NCBI GenBank assembly: GCA_963575745.1
Contig: CAUYUJ010002062.1
Location: forward strand, 1 to 64,000
Direction of reading: 5' to 3'
From: Prorocentrum cordatum
Lineage: Eukaryota; Sar; Dinophyceae; Prorocentrales; Prorocentraceae
DNA length: 64,000 nucleotides
Of this stretch, positions 21,979-33,551 are shown in pieces; positions within the stretch are counted from its first letter, which is position 1, and every line of letters begins with the position of its first letter. Position numbers and translations under genes: made by a program. The notes below the pieces were generated by a model. That model was not told the origin of the DNA. It searched no databases and saw nothing but the letters and a program-made list of their open reading frames with translations.

Positions 21979-22140
21979 AAGGGGCCCTGGGACACAAAAA
22001 TAAATACACACAAATAACAGGATTCCCCATATTTTCCCATATTATTTTCGAAGTTTTCGTCTTCCCCCTCACTTCCCATATTTTCCCATATTTTCTGGGG
22101 GATCGACGATTAATTGTGTCCGTGTGTGTTTTTTCCATCC
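21979..22140 (+). repeat. GGGGCCCAGGGACACAC dispersed repeat, copy 3
   Basis: Begins AAGGGGCCCTGGGACACAAA, with duplicated CCCATATTTTC blocks inside and GATCGACGATTAATTGTGTC near the end. It closes with TTTTTTCCATCCTGAATAG. Confidence 0.8.
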
Positions 22141-22144
22141 TGAA

Positions 22145-22843
22145 TAGCCCAAAAAGCGTGACATCCGTAGATCTGTTTGATTCAATCCGCGGCCCCAGAA
22201 ATCCGGACCATTCCCGACCGCTTCCCTGGGAGCAGCTTTTCGTCCCGGATCCGTTGTTGATGGTTCCTGGCCTCCCGATGGTGGCCCACGAGGGCCTGCC
22301 TCGATCGAGGAGAGGCCTACCCGCGGAAGGAAAAAACCAGTCGGCAGAGATCTGGGCTCGCAGATGTGCCGCGGCGCGTCGGAACCTCCAGAGCCAGCCA
22401 TGCTTTTTCCCCCTGCTCGCGTCCCTCGGCGACGTCCGACATTCTGGGCTTGGCCGGCGCCTGCAGCCTCGGGAGGGGGGGGGGGGGGCCATGGGGTGCT
22501 CCTGGCGCAGTGCCCTCGGCTTGCCGCGCCACTCGGGAGCCCCGGGGCCCTCTGGGACTCGTGGGCGATGCTCTGGACTTCGCTGGGGCCTCCCCGGAGA
22601 TCCTGGAAACACCCTCGGGCAAATTCTCACTCCCCACAGGGCAGGGCGCTGCGCCGAGAAGAGTATTCTTCCCGCTGAGGGCGAAGCAAACGCAACTCTC
22701 GGAGCAAACTGGTCTCACCAGGGATAGAAGCACGATGGCCTCCGAGGGCTGAAGTCGAGGAGAAACGCGGGGGTTGAACAAAAACGTGTCTTCGGAACCA
22801 TGGGATCCTGGCCTCCAGCGACTTTTCGCCTCCAGAAGCACCC
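22145..22843. other. Unassigned GC-rich region
   Basis: A plus frame stays open to 22,727 with plausible composition (SVTSVDLFDSIRGPRNPD at the start), but it also reads through the TA tract and the repeat upstream. I do not call a gene. The motif TCAATCCGCGGCCCCAGAA (22,180) recurs near 60,736 and 63,008. Confidence 0.3.
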
Positions 22844-22845
22844 CT

Positions 22846-23070
22846 CCCTGACTCCGGATGCGCCGGTGGGCGATGTTGCTAGTAAGGCGGAATGTCCGCC
22901 CTACTTGCCAAGTGTCTTAGATGTCGATGTCCGCCTTGCTTTGCCGTCGCTGTTCCCACCATACTCTTGCGCGGGAATTTCCGCCCTACTGTTCCGCATC
23001 GTTTGGGGTGCATGTCCGACGCAATCGTAAATCGCAAACTCAATCAAAATACGGCGGATCCGGAATCGAG
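22846..23070 (+). mobile_element. MITE-like family A, copy 1
   Basis: Left terminus CCCTGACTCCGGATGCGCCG, right terminus CGGCGGATCCGGAATCGAG, near-perfect inverted repeats. The interior contains the inverted pair GGCGGAATGTCCGCCCTACT and GGGAATTTCCGCCCTACTG, and GCATCGTTTGGGG. About 220 bp, non-coding. Copies at 48.59 and 62.75 kb. Confidence 0.8.
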
Positions 23071-23274
23071 GGGGGAGGGGGGGGGAAATCCTGGCCGACG
23101 GCGACTTTGACCCTCCAGCGGCGCCCGTGGTCTCGGAATCGGGGCTCGCGGCAGCGAGGAGCTGGATGTCCTCTCCCACCGCGAGCGTGTGCTGCTCCTT
23201 CCCGCGGCCACTGCCGGAACGCGACCGGGCCCTGCCCCGCCGGGCAGGCGGCCGCGCGCGGCGGGCTCCGCCTT

Positions 23275-23483
23275 TGGACGCCCGACATGGGTACGGAAAG
23301 AATGGGCACAATGCCCAACAGCAGTTCCTGTTCCTTCTGAACAGGAATCGCTGTCGGTGTCGCCGCGGCCTGTGTCCACTCGACACAGCAGGCCGCCTGC
23401 CCGACAGCGGCCGCTGTGGGCTTGGGACAACATTTGCTGTTGGGCATTGTGCCCATTCTTTCCGCACCCCTTTCGGGCGTCCA
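23275..23483 (+). mobile_element. MITE-like foldback family B, copy 1 (209 bp)
   Basis: Ends are TGGACGCCCGA and its inverse TCGGGCGTCCA. The inverted arms extend about 48 bp and include GAATGGGCACAATGCCCAAC on the left and its inverse on the right. A nested hairpin TTCCTGTTC/GAACAGGAA lies inside. No coding capacity. Confidence 0.85.
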
Positions 23484-23489
23484 GACAGC

Positions 23490-24120
23490 CGCAGGGGGCG
23501 GGGGCGGGGGGGGGGGCCGCCGTGTGATGGCGGCGGCCTGCGCTCGAGCCGGGCTGCAGGCCTCCCGTCGGGCGCGGTCCGAGCCCCGAGGTCTGGGCGT
23601 GGCAGCTGCCTTTGCGCGCCGGGCGGGTTCCGCCCCGTCTCGGGCCCCGTGGGGCCCTCACGGGCCGATGCGGCGCGAGGAGGCCTCTCTTCGGGGATGG
23701 ACAGGCCTCCCTTTCGTAAAACGTGGTTTGGTGAAAGCGACCCGGGGCCCAGACCTGGCGGGCGCAAGCCTGGAAAATAACAGCCACGGCGCCCTCTCGA
23801 AGACCGAAAACGGACAATTCACGAATCGACGTGTCACTGCGGGGGGTCCTGTCCACCCCCGACCCCTCTCTCTGGGGTCCCCATCGTGGTGCTCCGCTGT
23901 GCTGCAATCTGCTCGTGGCGTCGGCTCTCAGGGGGAGGGGGGGGGCCGGGAGAGGCGGGTCGGCGCATCGTGGCCCGAGGCGCGTGCGCGGACGAGGGGA
24001 GGCCAGGGGGGCGCGCTGCAAGGAGCAGGAGAAGGGGGGGCCACGCCGTCTGGGAGGCGTCCTGGCCCAGGCCACGGTGCCCCCCCCGCTCCCCCCCCCC
24101 TGGCGAGGCAGGAGTACATA
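23490..24120. other. Unassigned GC-rich region
   Basis: Poly-G runs (23,497-23,516; 23,932-23,945) and long chance ORFs in several frames. I see no recognisable gene or repeat. Confidence 0.4.
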
Positions 24121-24125
24121 TCCGT

Positions 24126-24272
24126 GTCCACCGCCCGTGGGGCCAAAAGTCTTGGGACCCCAGCGGGCGGTGGATATGGAGACAGCTTGGCCCCAGGGGC
24201 CCCCAGCATGTCCACATCCATCGCCTGCCGAGGTCCCCGAAGATCGATCCCTCAGGCGGTGGTTATGGACAA
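24126..24272. repeat. Two back-to-back hairpins
   Basis: First hairpin: GTCCACCGCCCG with CGGGCGGTGGATAT (about 24,128-24,179). Second: TGTCCACATCCATCGCCTG with CAGGCGGTGGTTATGGACAA (about 24,209-24,272). The arms of the two hairpins are related, so they probably arose by duplication. Confidence 0.65.
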
Positions 24273-24290
24273 ATCCCCGCCTCGTACTAA

Positions 24291-24457
24291 GATGGGGTCG
24301 GAGGATCGCACCGCATCGCCAATGCATTGGAGATGCATCGGCGATGCATCGCCGACGTCGGCTGTGTATCGGCGACGCCAGCGTGAAGAACATCGGGCTC
24401 TGCATCGAGCCGTATCGCCGATGCAGCGGCGACGCGGCGCGATCCTCCGACCCCATC
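24291..24457 (+). mobile_element. MITE-like family C, copy 1
   Basis: GATGGGGTCGGAGGATCGC at the left and its inverse GCGATCCTCCGACCCCATC at the right. The interior is made of repeated ATCGGCGATGC/ATCGCCGACG motifs. Non-coding. A diverged copy is at 36,057-36,234. Confidence 0.8.
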
Positions 24458-24551
24458 TACTCCGACCCCCATCCAGGAGGTCTAGAACTAGGGGGTCCTC
24501 GCCCCTCTCGGGGGCGCCCCTGGGCCGGACGGGGCGGCCAGGATCGGCGGC

Positions 24552-24772
24552 ATGCAGGGGAGGATGCATCCAGCTTTTTTTGCTCCACTGGAGAGGCCTG
24601 CCAGCCATCGCTGCGGGAGTCGCCAGCCGAGCTTCCCTGCGGCATGTGCTCTCAGCCTGCGTGCAGGGGAGGATGCATCCAACTTTTGGCTCCACTGGAG
24701 GGGCCTGCCCGCCGTCGCTGCGGGAGTCCCCGGCCGAGCTTCCCTGCGGAGTGCGCTCTTGGCCTGCATGCG
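24552..24772. repeat. 110-bp tandem duplication
   Basis: Two adjacent copies begin TGCAGGGGAGGATGCATCCA (about 24,552 and 24,662). Both carry GCTCCACTGGAG, TCGCTGCGGGAGTC and CCGAGCTTCCCTGCGG. Confidence 0.85.
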
Positions 24773-24925
24773 GGGAGCGGCCCTGGGCGAGCGCGTGGCT
24801 TCTCGCCGCGCGGCCTGCACGCCACGGCACCTGCGGTGCGGCCCGGGTGGCGGCCTGCGCGCCTCGGCGCGCCCCCCCGCGGCTCTGGAGAACGGCTGAA
24901 GCGTCAAAACTGAAAGGTCAACGGC

Positions 24926-25201
24926 TGAGCGCTCCTCCTCCTCCTCCTCCTCCTCCTCCACCTCCTCCACCACCACCTCCTCCAGCTCTCTCCTCCTCCT
25001 CCTCCTCCTCCTCCTCCTCCTCCTCCTCCTCCTCCTCCTCCTCCTCCTCCTCCTCCTTCTCCTCCTCCTCCTCCTCCTGCTCCTCCTCCTCCTCCTCTGC
25101 TACAGCTCTCTCCTCCTCCTCCTCCTCCTCCTCCACCACCTCCTCCAGCTCTCTCCTCCTCCTCCACCTCCTCCAGCTCTCTCTCTCTTCTCCTCCTCCT
25201 C
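24926..25201. repeat. TCC tract with AGCTCTCTCC spacers
   Basis: TCC runs separated by CAGCTCTC or TACAGCTCTC spacers, at least four times. Confidence 0.95.
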
Positions 25202-25204
25202 CTG

Positions 25205-26205
25205 ACTTCGGTGGATTTTCCCATGGGGCCACGAAGCGCACGCGGGGCATGCCGAGATGGGGTGGCGGGGCGGGGGCCGCATGCGGACCGTGCCCGCGGG
25301 GCCTTGGTTGGAGCACCCGATGGGGCCACGAAGTGTGTGAGGGGTGTGCCGAAACGGGCGCGACGCCCACATGCAGACGCTTCCACTGGGGCCTTCGGTG
25401 GAGCTTTCGACTTCGCCGCTGCGAAAATTTGGCCGAAATGCCGCGCCTGCCATTAGGCGACGGGGCCCTGGTAAGGCGCTGTCAATGGCGTTGCGCCCAC
25501 GACAAGGGAGGAGACGCCAAAAGGGCTCGTTAGGCCGCAGTGCCCCAGTACAGTGTTATGTTCAAGCATTGTTCTGCTCAAGTCTTGTGCGGAACCGCCC
25601 TTTCGAATTCGAGCCCAATGATTTCGAAATTCCACGAAGTGCGTGAGGACTGTGCCGACACAGGCGCCACGCCCACATGCGAACGCTCCCTCGGGGGAAT
25701 ATGGGGCCCAAAAGTGCGTGTAAGGGGCTGTTCCGGAACGAGCGTGACGCAAACATGCGAACGCTCCCTTCCGGGGTCTTCGGTGGAAATCCGAACGGTG
25801 CCACGAAACGTGCGAGGGGTGCGTTCACCCTGGGGCCTCCGGTGGAGCTCCCTATGGGGCAACGAAATGCGTGAAGGTTGTGTCGAAACGAGTGCGACGC
25901 CCACATGCGAACGCTCCCTCTGGGGCCTTCGGTGGAGCACCCGATGGGGCCCTGAAGTGTGTGAGGAGTGTGCCGAAACGGGCGCGACGCCCACATGGCC
26001 TTCGGTGGAGCTCCCTGTGGGGCCACGAACCGCGTGAGGAGCGCGCCGAAATGATTGACATGAAGTGAGCAGAAGCAGGGCTGGGAGGAGAGAGGATGAG
26101 GGAGGAGGAGGAGGAGCAGGAAGAGGAAGAAGAGGAGGAGGAGGAGGAGGAGGAGAGGACGCGGGGCGCTGTCTCTTCAAAGCGAGGACCCAGCACAACA
26201 GGATG
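25205..26205 (-). repeat. Composite module copy 3 (inverted): leader, GGA tract, 90-bp-type satellite
   Basis: Read on the minus strand, the leader is at 26,159-26,205 (reverse complement of GGGGCGCTGTCTCTTCAAAG), followed by a GGA tract (26,098-26,157) and then units of the same satellite as at 11.4-12.2 kb down to about 25,205. Unit spacing is near 90 bp where regular (for example 25,898 to 25,988), with more divergence and interruptions (25,445-25,640). Confidence 0.75.
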
Positions 26206-26214
26206 CTCGGGAGT

Positions 26215-26565
26215 TATAAAACCTCAGGGGGAGGGGGGAAGGGAGTGGGACAAGCTTCAAGCCGCGTCGCAATTAACCTGACGCAGCGGCGGCTTTTCCA
26301 AAGTTAAAAAGCGCATCTGCCAGCCCACCCCTATAAAATTGATGAACTCAATTCCCGCCCCCCCCCCCGTCAAAATTGAGAGGCGGTTGGAACGCTCGTG
26401 CGGGTCGCAAGCGATTGTGCTCCCGGTATCAACTTTGGAAGGGAAGGGGGGCGGAACACCGTCTTCCGTTATGCGTTTTACTGGTTGCCCACGACGCACC
26501 TTTCAGCTCAGGGTATGATCGCGCTTCCCATTCCCCCGTGAAATATCATCGCTGTCTTATCTAAC
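26215..26565. other. Unassigned sequence
   Basis: Contains a poly-C run (26,357-26,368). No gene or repeat recognised. Confidence 0.4.
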
Positions 26566-26569
26566 CAGG

Positions 26570-26838
26570 CAGCCAACAGGCAGCACCCAACCAGACAGCC
26601 AACATGTATTCCCTGACCAGACAGCACGCAGGCATTCCATTACCAGACAGCCAACAGGCATCACCCAGCCAGGCAGCTAACAGGCATTCCCTTACCAGAC
26701 AGCACACGGGCATTCCCTGACCAGACAGCACGCAGGCATTCCCTCATCAGACAGCTGACAGGCATTCGCTTACCAGACAGCACACGGGCATTATCTTACC
26801 ACACATCACGCAAGCATTCCCTTACCATTCTTGCGTGC
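26570..26838. repeat. ~26-bp satellite ACCAGACAGCACRCAGGCATTC
   Basis: About ten units built from CCAGACAGC and AGGCATTCCCTTA, with CAACAGGCA and CACGGGCA variants. Confidence 0.85.
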
Positions 26839-26909
26839 CCTCTCCGATCCAGCGGTCACGTGTTTCTGTCGGTAATGGGGGCCCGGCCGGGGAGAAGGGG
26901 GGAAGCAGG

Positions 26910-27490
26910 AGGTGCAGGAAGAGGAGGAGGGGCAGGCACGGTGGGAGGGGGGGAATAAGAAGGAGGAGGAAGAGGAAGAGGAGGAGGAGGAGGAGAAGGA
27001 GGAGGAGGAGGAGGAGGAGGGGGATGAGAAGGAAGAGGAGGAGGAGGAGAAGGAGGAGGAGGAGGAGGAGGGGGAGGAGGAGGAAAATAATGATGATGCC
27101 GATGGTAATCATGCTGATGACGATGATGATGAAAATGAAGATGGGGATGGCGATGTCGACGAGTTTGATGATGCTGATGATGCTGATGATGATGATGATG
27201 ACGATGCTGATGCTGATCACCATCATGTTCATGATGGACGATGATGTTGATAATTATGATGATGCTGATGCTGATGAAGATGATGATGATGATGCTGATG
27301 ATGCTGCTGATGATGATGACGATGATGATTATGACGATGTTGATGATTATGATGGCGATGACGATGCTGACGATGATAATGACGATGATCCTGATGATGA
27401 TGCTGATGATAGTGATGATGCGGAGGAGGATGAGGAGGATGATGATGATGAGGAGGATGAAGAGGATGAGTAGGATGAAGAGGAGGGGAA
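26910..27490. repeat. GGA tract passing into a GAT tract
   Basis: GGA/GAA repeats to about 27,085, then GATGAT with GCT, GAC and AAT variants to about 27,425, then GGA again. ORFs here are acidic or poly-Met artefacts. Confidence 0.95.
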
Positions 27491-27509
27491 TGACGAAGAG
27501 GAGCGGTAA

Positions 27510-27860
27510 TGCCGTGATGGGAGGTTGGATGGATAGAGGCGTGTGTTGGAGGGGTGGTGGCCGGATGGATGATGGATGGGGAAGGGGTGGGGGAGGGCGG
27601 GAGGCATGGATGGAGGCGTCATGGAGGGATGAGGTTGGATGGAGGGAGGCGCTCATGCTGTATTGATGGAGGGGTGGTGCGCAGCTGGATGGAGCGGGGG
27701 GGTGACAGAGGGATGGAGAGAGGCTGGAGGGAGGGATGTGTCTGTATGGAGTCACAAGCCAGAGGAGGACGGAACAGGAGGAGGAGGAGGAGGAGGAGGA
27801 GGATGAAAAGGATCCGCCGGCCCCCGTGCGGGGCCACCAGGCTGTAGGCCGGAGGTTCGC
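27510..27860. repeat. GGATGGA-rich sequence
   Basis: Irregular GGATGGA/GGAGGGATG motifs, with a GGA run at 27,777-27,805. No gene recognised. Confidence 0.6.
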
Positions 27861-28004
27861 AGTTTCCTGTGCCAGTTGCAATTTCTAGTTTCCACTGTTA
27901 CAGTTTTGCTTCTTGCTGCTTACTGTTCCTTGTTGACTTCTTGCTGCTCACTGTTCCTTGTTGATGGACCGCGCGAGGGGGGAGGCCCAAAACGCTGTGG
28001 GTAA

Positions 28005-28580
28005 AAAGTTGGCACCCCTCACGCAGATCGGCGGGGTCAGGGTCCAAAAACACAGGAGATGCGCCACATTTCTGAAAATTCGGTGGCACCCCTCAAGCAA
28101 ATCAGCGGGGTCAGGGTCCAAAAACATACGAGATTTGCCACATTTCTGAAATTTGGTGGCACCCCTCATGCAGATCGGCGGGGTCAGGGTCCGGCCACAT
28201 TTCTGAAATTCGGTGGCACCCCTCACGCAGATCGGCGGGGTCAGGGTCCAACAACACATTCCCAAAAAACAAAAGATTTGCCACATTTTTGAAACTTGGG
28301 TGGCACCACTCATGCATATCGGCGGGGTCAGGGTCCAAAAACATACGGGATTTGCAACATTTCTCAAATTCGGCTGCACCCCTCACGCAGATCTGCAGGG
28401 TCAGGGTCTAAAAAACACAGGGGATGTGCTACATTTCTGAAATTCGGTGGCACCCATCACGCAGATCGGCGGGGTCAGGGTCCAAAAACACGAAGGATTT
28501 GCTACATTTCTGAAATCCGGCGGCACCCCTCACGCAGATCCGTAGGGTCAGGGTCAGGGTCGAAAAACAAACAGGTCCCG
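28005..28580. repeat. 73-74-bp satellite
   Basis: Eight units; GGGTCAGGGTC recurs near 28033, 28107, 28180, 28237, 28323, 28397, 28471 and 28544. Each unit has GGTGGCACCCCTCACGCAGA and CCACATTTCTGAAATTC. One unit is shortened and its neighbour lengthened, consistent with slippage or unequal exchange. Confidence 0.9.
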
Positions 28581-28676
28581 ACACTGCTTCACGGCGAAGC
28601 CAAAGCCTCATGACTTCGCTCTTCCATGGCCCATTCTCCGAGAGAGGGGGCTGGCGGCAGGGTGCGAAGTCCTTAC

Positions 28677-28678
<2 letters not shown>

Positions 28679-28712
<34 letters not shown>

Positions 28713-28925
28713 GGAGGAGGAGGAGGAGGAGGAGGAGGAGGATGGTGAGGGGGAGGATGCTGATGATGATGCTGCTGATGATGATGATGATGATGATGAG
28801 GAGGAGGAGGAGAAGGAAGAGGAGAGGAGGAGGAGGACGATGAGGCGATGAGAGGGAGGAGGAGGAGGAGGAGGAGGAGGAGGAGGAGGAAGAGGAGGAG
28901 GAGGAGGAGGAGGAGGAGGAAGGAA
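28679..28925. repeat. GAT/GGA microsatellite
   Basis: GATGATGAT passing into GGA, then GAT and GGA again. Confidence 0.95.
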
Positions 28926-29219
28926 TAGGGCGGAGGAGAGTGGAGGGAAGGTAACGAGGAGAAGCAGGAAGGGGAGGACGAGGAAGAAAAGAATAGAATC
29001 GGCCCGATTGCGATGAACGAAAGCTGGATGTACGGAGCGGCGTTTGGAAGGATGAGGGTGAATGGGAGTAGAAATGATGAAGGCTGCATGGAAGGGTGGA
29101 CGGGGCTGGATGGAAGGAGTAAGGAGGAGGAGGATGAGGAGGAGGAGGCGGAGGAGCAGGAGGAGGGGGAAGAGGGGGAGGCTGGGGAATAGGAGGGAAC
29201 TGGGGGATGGGGATCAAGG

Positions 29220-30092
29220 GTCAGAAGCGTATGAGGACCTTCGTAGTCAGGGTTGACGTTCCCCGAATTTGTCGCGTTAATTGTGACGCGACTTGTAGGT
29301 GCGCTAGCGTCACGTCTGACGTCCTACCCCTCCCTCCAGTCCCTTACCACGGCGTGGATCTCCTGTATATTCGCACAGTCGGATGTCGAGCAGGGCAATG
29401 ATCCCAAGTGGGTACGCGATGGATGGAAAAGCACGGCGTGGGATGGGGGGCGGGGGAGCGCACGCGAATCTCCGCATTGTAGCAGCGCCACTCCCCCCGA
29501 ACGGGTCGTGGCGCCATCTGTGTGGGCGAGCGCAGGGCGGGGTCGGGGGTCGAGGGGGGGGGCGGAGGAACCACTGAGCGAGGCCTCGAGAGCTCGAGCG
29601 AGCAGCGCAGAGCCGCGGCGGCGGAGGTTCGCGCGCGCACCGCTCCGCGCGCAGGAAGAAGCAAGTGCTTGATCTGGCCCACGGGCGCGTCCGTGGCAGG
29701 CATAGAAGCATGGCGGCACCAATTGCACAAGTCAAGTGGGAATGCGCCTGCAATAGCAAGAGCCACAGTCGGGCACGGGGAAACGCCTCGATCGTCGGAC
29801 TCCGATCCTCGGACCTCGGTCCTCGAATCCCTGATCTGGGAAGCAGAAAAACCACCAGAACCATCCTCATAACAATGGTCGCATACAGGCGAGGCCCCTC
29901 AACAAACGCACCAGAAGAGGAATCGAAAGGGACCGAGCCGCGCAGTGAACGCCCAGGGCTGAGTAGTAAACGCCAGCTCTGGGGGTCGGGGTGCTCTTTG
30001 CTCCTCGAGGATCCTCGAGCCTCCAAGCCCAGACCTCCAACGCACCACGTCGACCACTGGTGACATCCACGGATGTCAATCCGCGGCTCAGC
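29220..30092. other. Unassigned region
   Basis: ORFs on both strands span parts of this stretch but none has a recognisable domain, and several run into low-complexity DNA on the left. It may contain decayed coding sequence. Confidence 0.3.
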
Positions 30093-30094
30093 GC

Positions 30095-30152
30095 GGATGC
30101 AAGAAATCCACGCGGAGCGACAAAAGTTTATGCTCATGCCGCTTCTTCTTCT
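30095..30152. mobile_element. Relic right end of family D
   Basis: AAGAAATCCACGCGG and AGTTTATGCTCATGCCGCTT match the right arm of the palindromic element at 48.24-48.29 kb. A left arm is not recognisable. Confidence 0.45.
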
Positions 30153-30334
30153 TCTTCTTCGATCCATAGAGCCCCGTCTCGAGGCTCCCGAAGAACTTCT
30201 TCGCTCGACGGGTGGCCGGGCGGGCGGCGGGGGGGGGCCGCCTGCGGAGGCAGAGCCGCTCGAGGCACAGCGTCCAGCGGTAGAGGCCCCCCTGGCCGGG
30301 AGAGGGCACGGTTTCCCCCGGGGCCGTAGGCAAC

Positions 30335-30468
30335 CCGAGGAGGAGGAGGAGGGGGAGGAGGAGGAGGAGGAGGGCCAGGAGGAGGAGGAGGAGGAGGAGG
30401 AGGAGGGGGAGAAGGAGGGGGAGGAGGAGGAGGAGGAGGAGGAGGGGGAGGGGGAGGAGGACGGGTCG
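30335..30468. repeat. GGA tract
   Basis: Purine tract of GGA/GAG/GGG. Confidence 0.93.
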
Positions 30469-30559
30469 CCTAAGCCCTTCGGGGAAACCCTCCGGCCCGG
30501 AGAGGGACAAGGACAGGGACAGGACACCCAGTGCGCAAGAAAGACTGGCCACCGCGGCC

Positions 30560-30718
30560 CCCGCCGTCGAGCGGCCCTCGCCGTCGACCGGCCTCGCCGC
30601 CGAGGGGCCTCGTCGAAGGCCTCGCCGTCGCAGGCCTCGCCAGAGGGCCCTCGGCGTCGAAGGCCTCGCAGCCGAAGGCCTCGCCGCCGAAGGCCTCGCC
30701 GCCGAGGGGAGCTCCGCC
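30560..30718. repeat. 15-bp satellite GCCGAAGGCCTCGCC
   Basis: Five to eight imperfect copies with GTCGAAGGCCTCGC and GAGCGGCCTCGCC variants. Confidence 0.75.
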
Positions 30719-30849
30719 TGCGGCCACCTGCGGCCGGCTCGTGCGCAGCAGCTGAAAGGCTCCGCCGGAGCCCGTGCCCCGCGGGGCTGGTTTTCTTGCG
30801 CGAGGCGCGCTCTGGGAAGAGGACGGCGACGAGGACGGGGAGAAGAGGA

Positions 30850-30925
30850 GATCCTCCTCCTCCTCCTCCTCCTCCTCCTCCTCCTCCTACTCCTCGTCCT
30901 CCTCCTCCACCTCTTACTCCTCGTC
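30850..30925. repeat. TCC tract
   Basis: CTCCTCCTC with two ACTCCTCGTCC interruptions. Confidence 0.93.
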
Positions 30926-30929
30926 CCGT

Positions 30930-32940
30930 GTGATGCCGACATGCCTCTTGCTTTTGATCTCCCGCCTCCAGCTTCAACCTGGGGCAATCCGATGGCACCC
31001 CTTCTCCCGCACGGCGGCCCGAGATGGCCAGACAGCCGCCTGCAAGGTCGGAATGGCGATCGCAAGCGAGGGGCCCAATACGGTTAGATCCGACACCGTG
31101 CGGTAGGCACCTGAGTGGAATGACCTCAGGACCCCGCGAGATCTCTGCATTGGGTATGGCGGTACTGCTTACAAGCCCAGAACTCCAGGTTCTGGGCGAT
31201 ACCGGACGCACCCGAGAATCCCCGAGTGGCTTTCCACGAGGCCAAAAATAGTTTAACAAAATGTTGACTAGCGTGGACCCCAAACAGAAAGTGATTGCAC
31301 TGTAGATGTGAAGGATCTGTGATACAATCTACGTGCTGCAAACAATGCTGTGCAAACTATGTGGTGCAAGCTATGTGGTGCAAGCTATGTGGTGCAACCT
31401 CGGCGGACCCAACGAGCGCGGTGGGCGGCAACGAGGTGGCAACGGACGGCGACGCGGCGAAACCTCGAGGGACCCACCCAAGTCCTTCGTAAGACAAGGA
31501 TCCGCCCGGTTCCTTGGTAAGACAAGTCAGAACCCCTGAGTGCAAGCACTGTTTGGGGAACGCTGCGTTTTTTGAGCGCTTTCGGCCCCTGAGGGGGGAA
31601 GCCCGCATGGCCCCACGAGACCTCTTGTTGTACAGTAGCGGCTCCCGTCACGGTCAAGGAGAGGCCCGAGAGGCGCCCAAGAGGCGCCCAACAGGCCCCC
31701 GAGTCCCCGAGATGATGGAAGAATAGCACACGCACCAACCGATAGGGAGGAGGAACGGCTAAGGGCGAGGCGATGAGGGCGCCACAGGCACAGGTGCGAG
31801 TTGTCGGACCCGACTCCCGTTCGAGCGCGGACGCCCACTTGACAACACACACCCAGAGCCCCCCCCGTGGAACTCCATCCCGAGATATCAGGGGGTCGCA
31901 TAGGTATGGGTGCTACTTGTCATCTAATTACAAAAGGCCCCCAAGAGGCCTCCAAGAGGCCCCCGAGAGGTATTCGAAGAGACCCCAGGGGGCATCCAAG
32001 AAGCCTCTTACCAACAAACCAACTGCCACTAAATCCGCCGCCCCGTGTTGAATTATCACAAGGGTGCCTGGTATGCTAAACGTCTGATGGTCTTTGGTCT
32101 TTTTCAAAACTCCCCCTGGGGCTTCGGCTCAGCGCGACGGCACTCGGAAAGCCGCCGAAATTCCGTCTTCCATTGCCCAAGTCGCTTCAAAGACGGCCAA
32201 GATGGCCTCCTGCGCGCAGGGCGCGCCATCCTCGAGCGGGCGCGCAACAAATCAACATTTGCGCGTTTTCTCCGCAATTCGCGAAATCTCCCGACCATGT
32301 TATGTATCACAGATTCTGCGCAAAAGCGCCTTGCACCAGATTTCTGTCACGAGGGAAAACGGATGTCGGCGGACCCCGTCATTATCGAAGACCCGCGACA
32401 ACGGGCGCACCTTCCTCGAGCGGGCACGCGCGAAGCACAGGCACTAATTCAGAATAGGACATAAAACTGCGCTTTGATAGTCCGACGGGAATCTGCAAGC
32501 CCTTTGCGAACACGGAACTGGCGGCAGGCTTGCCAACTAGAAGAGAACCCTGAACCCGTGCCCTTTTCAAGAAAAAAACACAATGTTTGGCGCACGTCCT
32601 AGCGTCAAACGCGACCGCCACCTGGGCGCCGCCGTTGATTTCCTCTTCGCACAAATTCAAACAGGCATCGCAATCGAATTCTCCAGCCGTCGCGTCATTG
32701 TTCTCGCGGCGTCCACTTCGTTTCTTCGACTTCGTCCACCATCGTAACCTGCCCACCACTAGAGGAATCCCTCTTGGTGTCTGCAGACGCGGTAGGCGCC
32801 TTTTCAGCCACTATCTGCGGTCGCCTGGCCGCATAACACCAGAAATGGCAAGGGCCCCCGCGGGGCGGGAGACCAGCCCCAGATTTCGGAAACCGACCGC
32901 CCTTACACCCCAACGTCTTGCGTGTTGTGAAACCCTGCCT
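30930..32940. other. Mostly unassigned 2 kb
   Basis: Small repeats are seen: CTATGTGGTGCAAG about four times (31,335-31,400), TCCAAGAGGCCCCCGAGAGG-type units (31,935-32,010), and a direct repeat of CCTCGAGCGGGCRCGC at about 32,230 and 32,415. No ORF has a recognisable domain. The AT content of 31.2-32.9 kb is higher than average for the window. Confidence 0.35.
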
Positions 32941-32944
32941 CGCT

Positions 32945-33540
32945 AAAACATGATCGACCCACGCACCCGGAAAAAGGAATCTAGAAACGTGAGGCATGGC
33001 AGCATTTTCAAAGACACCTGATTGGACCACGGGCAAGTGCAATGCTGAACGTATCGGTGCTGATGTACCGTGCCGAAGGCCGTGCTGTGCTGCGCCGTGC
33101 TGACTTGCGATGTGCCACGCCGCGATTGTGCTCTATAGCGCTGTAGATCGAGTCAACGAGTCTTCCTTTCCATGCGAGCCCTGACCGAATTGATCTGGAT
33201 CTTAAGCTCGAGCTGCCTGAGCACATAGTAGCTGCCCCAGACCTGATTGATAAAAGGGGACATGCCAGGGGGACGCGCCGCGGAACGTCCCAAGGGACGC
33301 GCCACTGTACGTGCCAGGGGACGTCCCATGGGGACCCACCGCTGGACATGCCAAGGGGACGCGCTACGGAACGTGCCAATTGACTTGCCACGGGACGTGC
33401 CAGCGGACGCGCCGCGCGACGTGCCAGGGGGACTCGCCACGGGACGCGCCACGGAACGTGCCAGGGAACGTGCTAGGCGACGCACCAGGGAACGCGCCAG
33501 CGAACGCGTTCGAGAACGTGCCACGGGACGTCCCTGACCC
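32945..33540 (+). repeat. Leader plus 12-bp satellite module, copy 1
   Basis: A ~300-bp leader (32,945-33,246) includes GATCTGGATCTTAAGCTCGA and GCTGCCTGAGCACATAGTAG. It is followed by units of the type GGGACGTGCCAC/GGGACGCGCCAC (33,257-33,540). A diverged second copy with the same order is at 60,843-61,572. Confidence 0.8.
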
Positions 33541-33551
33541 AGAACCAAGAC

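Noticed and set aside
21564-22727. 387-residue plus-strand ORF as a gene
   Set aside because: It reads through a TA microsatellite and a dispersed repeat copy; only the last third has normal composition.
28005-28580. Telomere-like GGGTCA repeats
   Set aside because: GGGTCAGGGTC occurs once per 73-bp unit rather than as a short tandem telomeric run; no TTTAGGG array is present.
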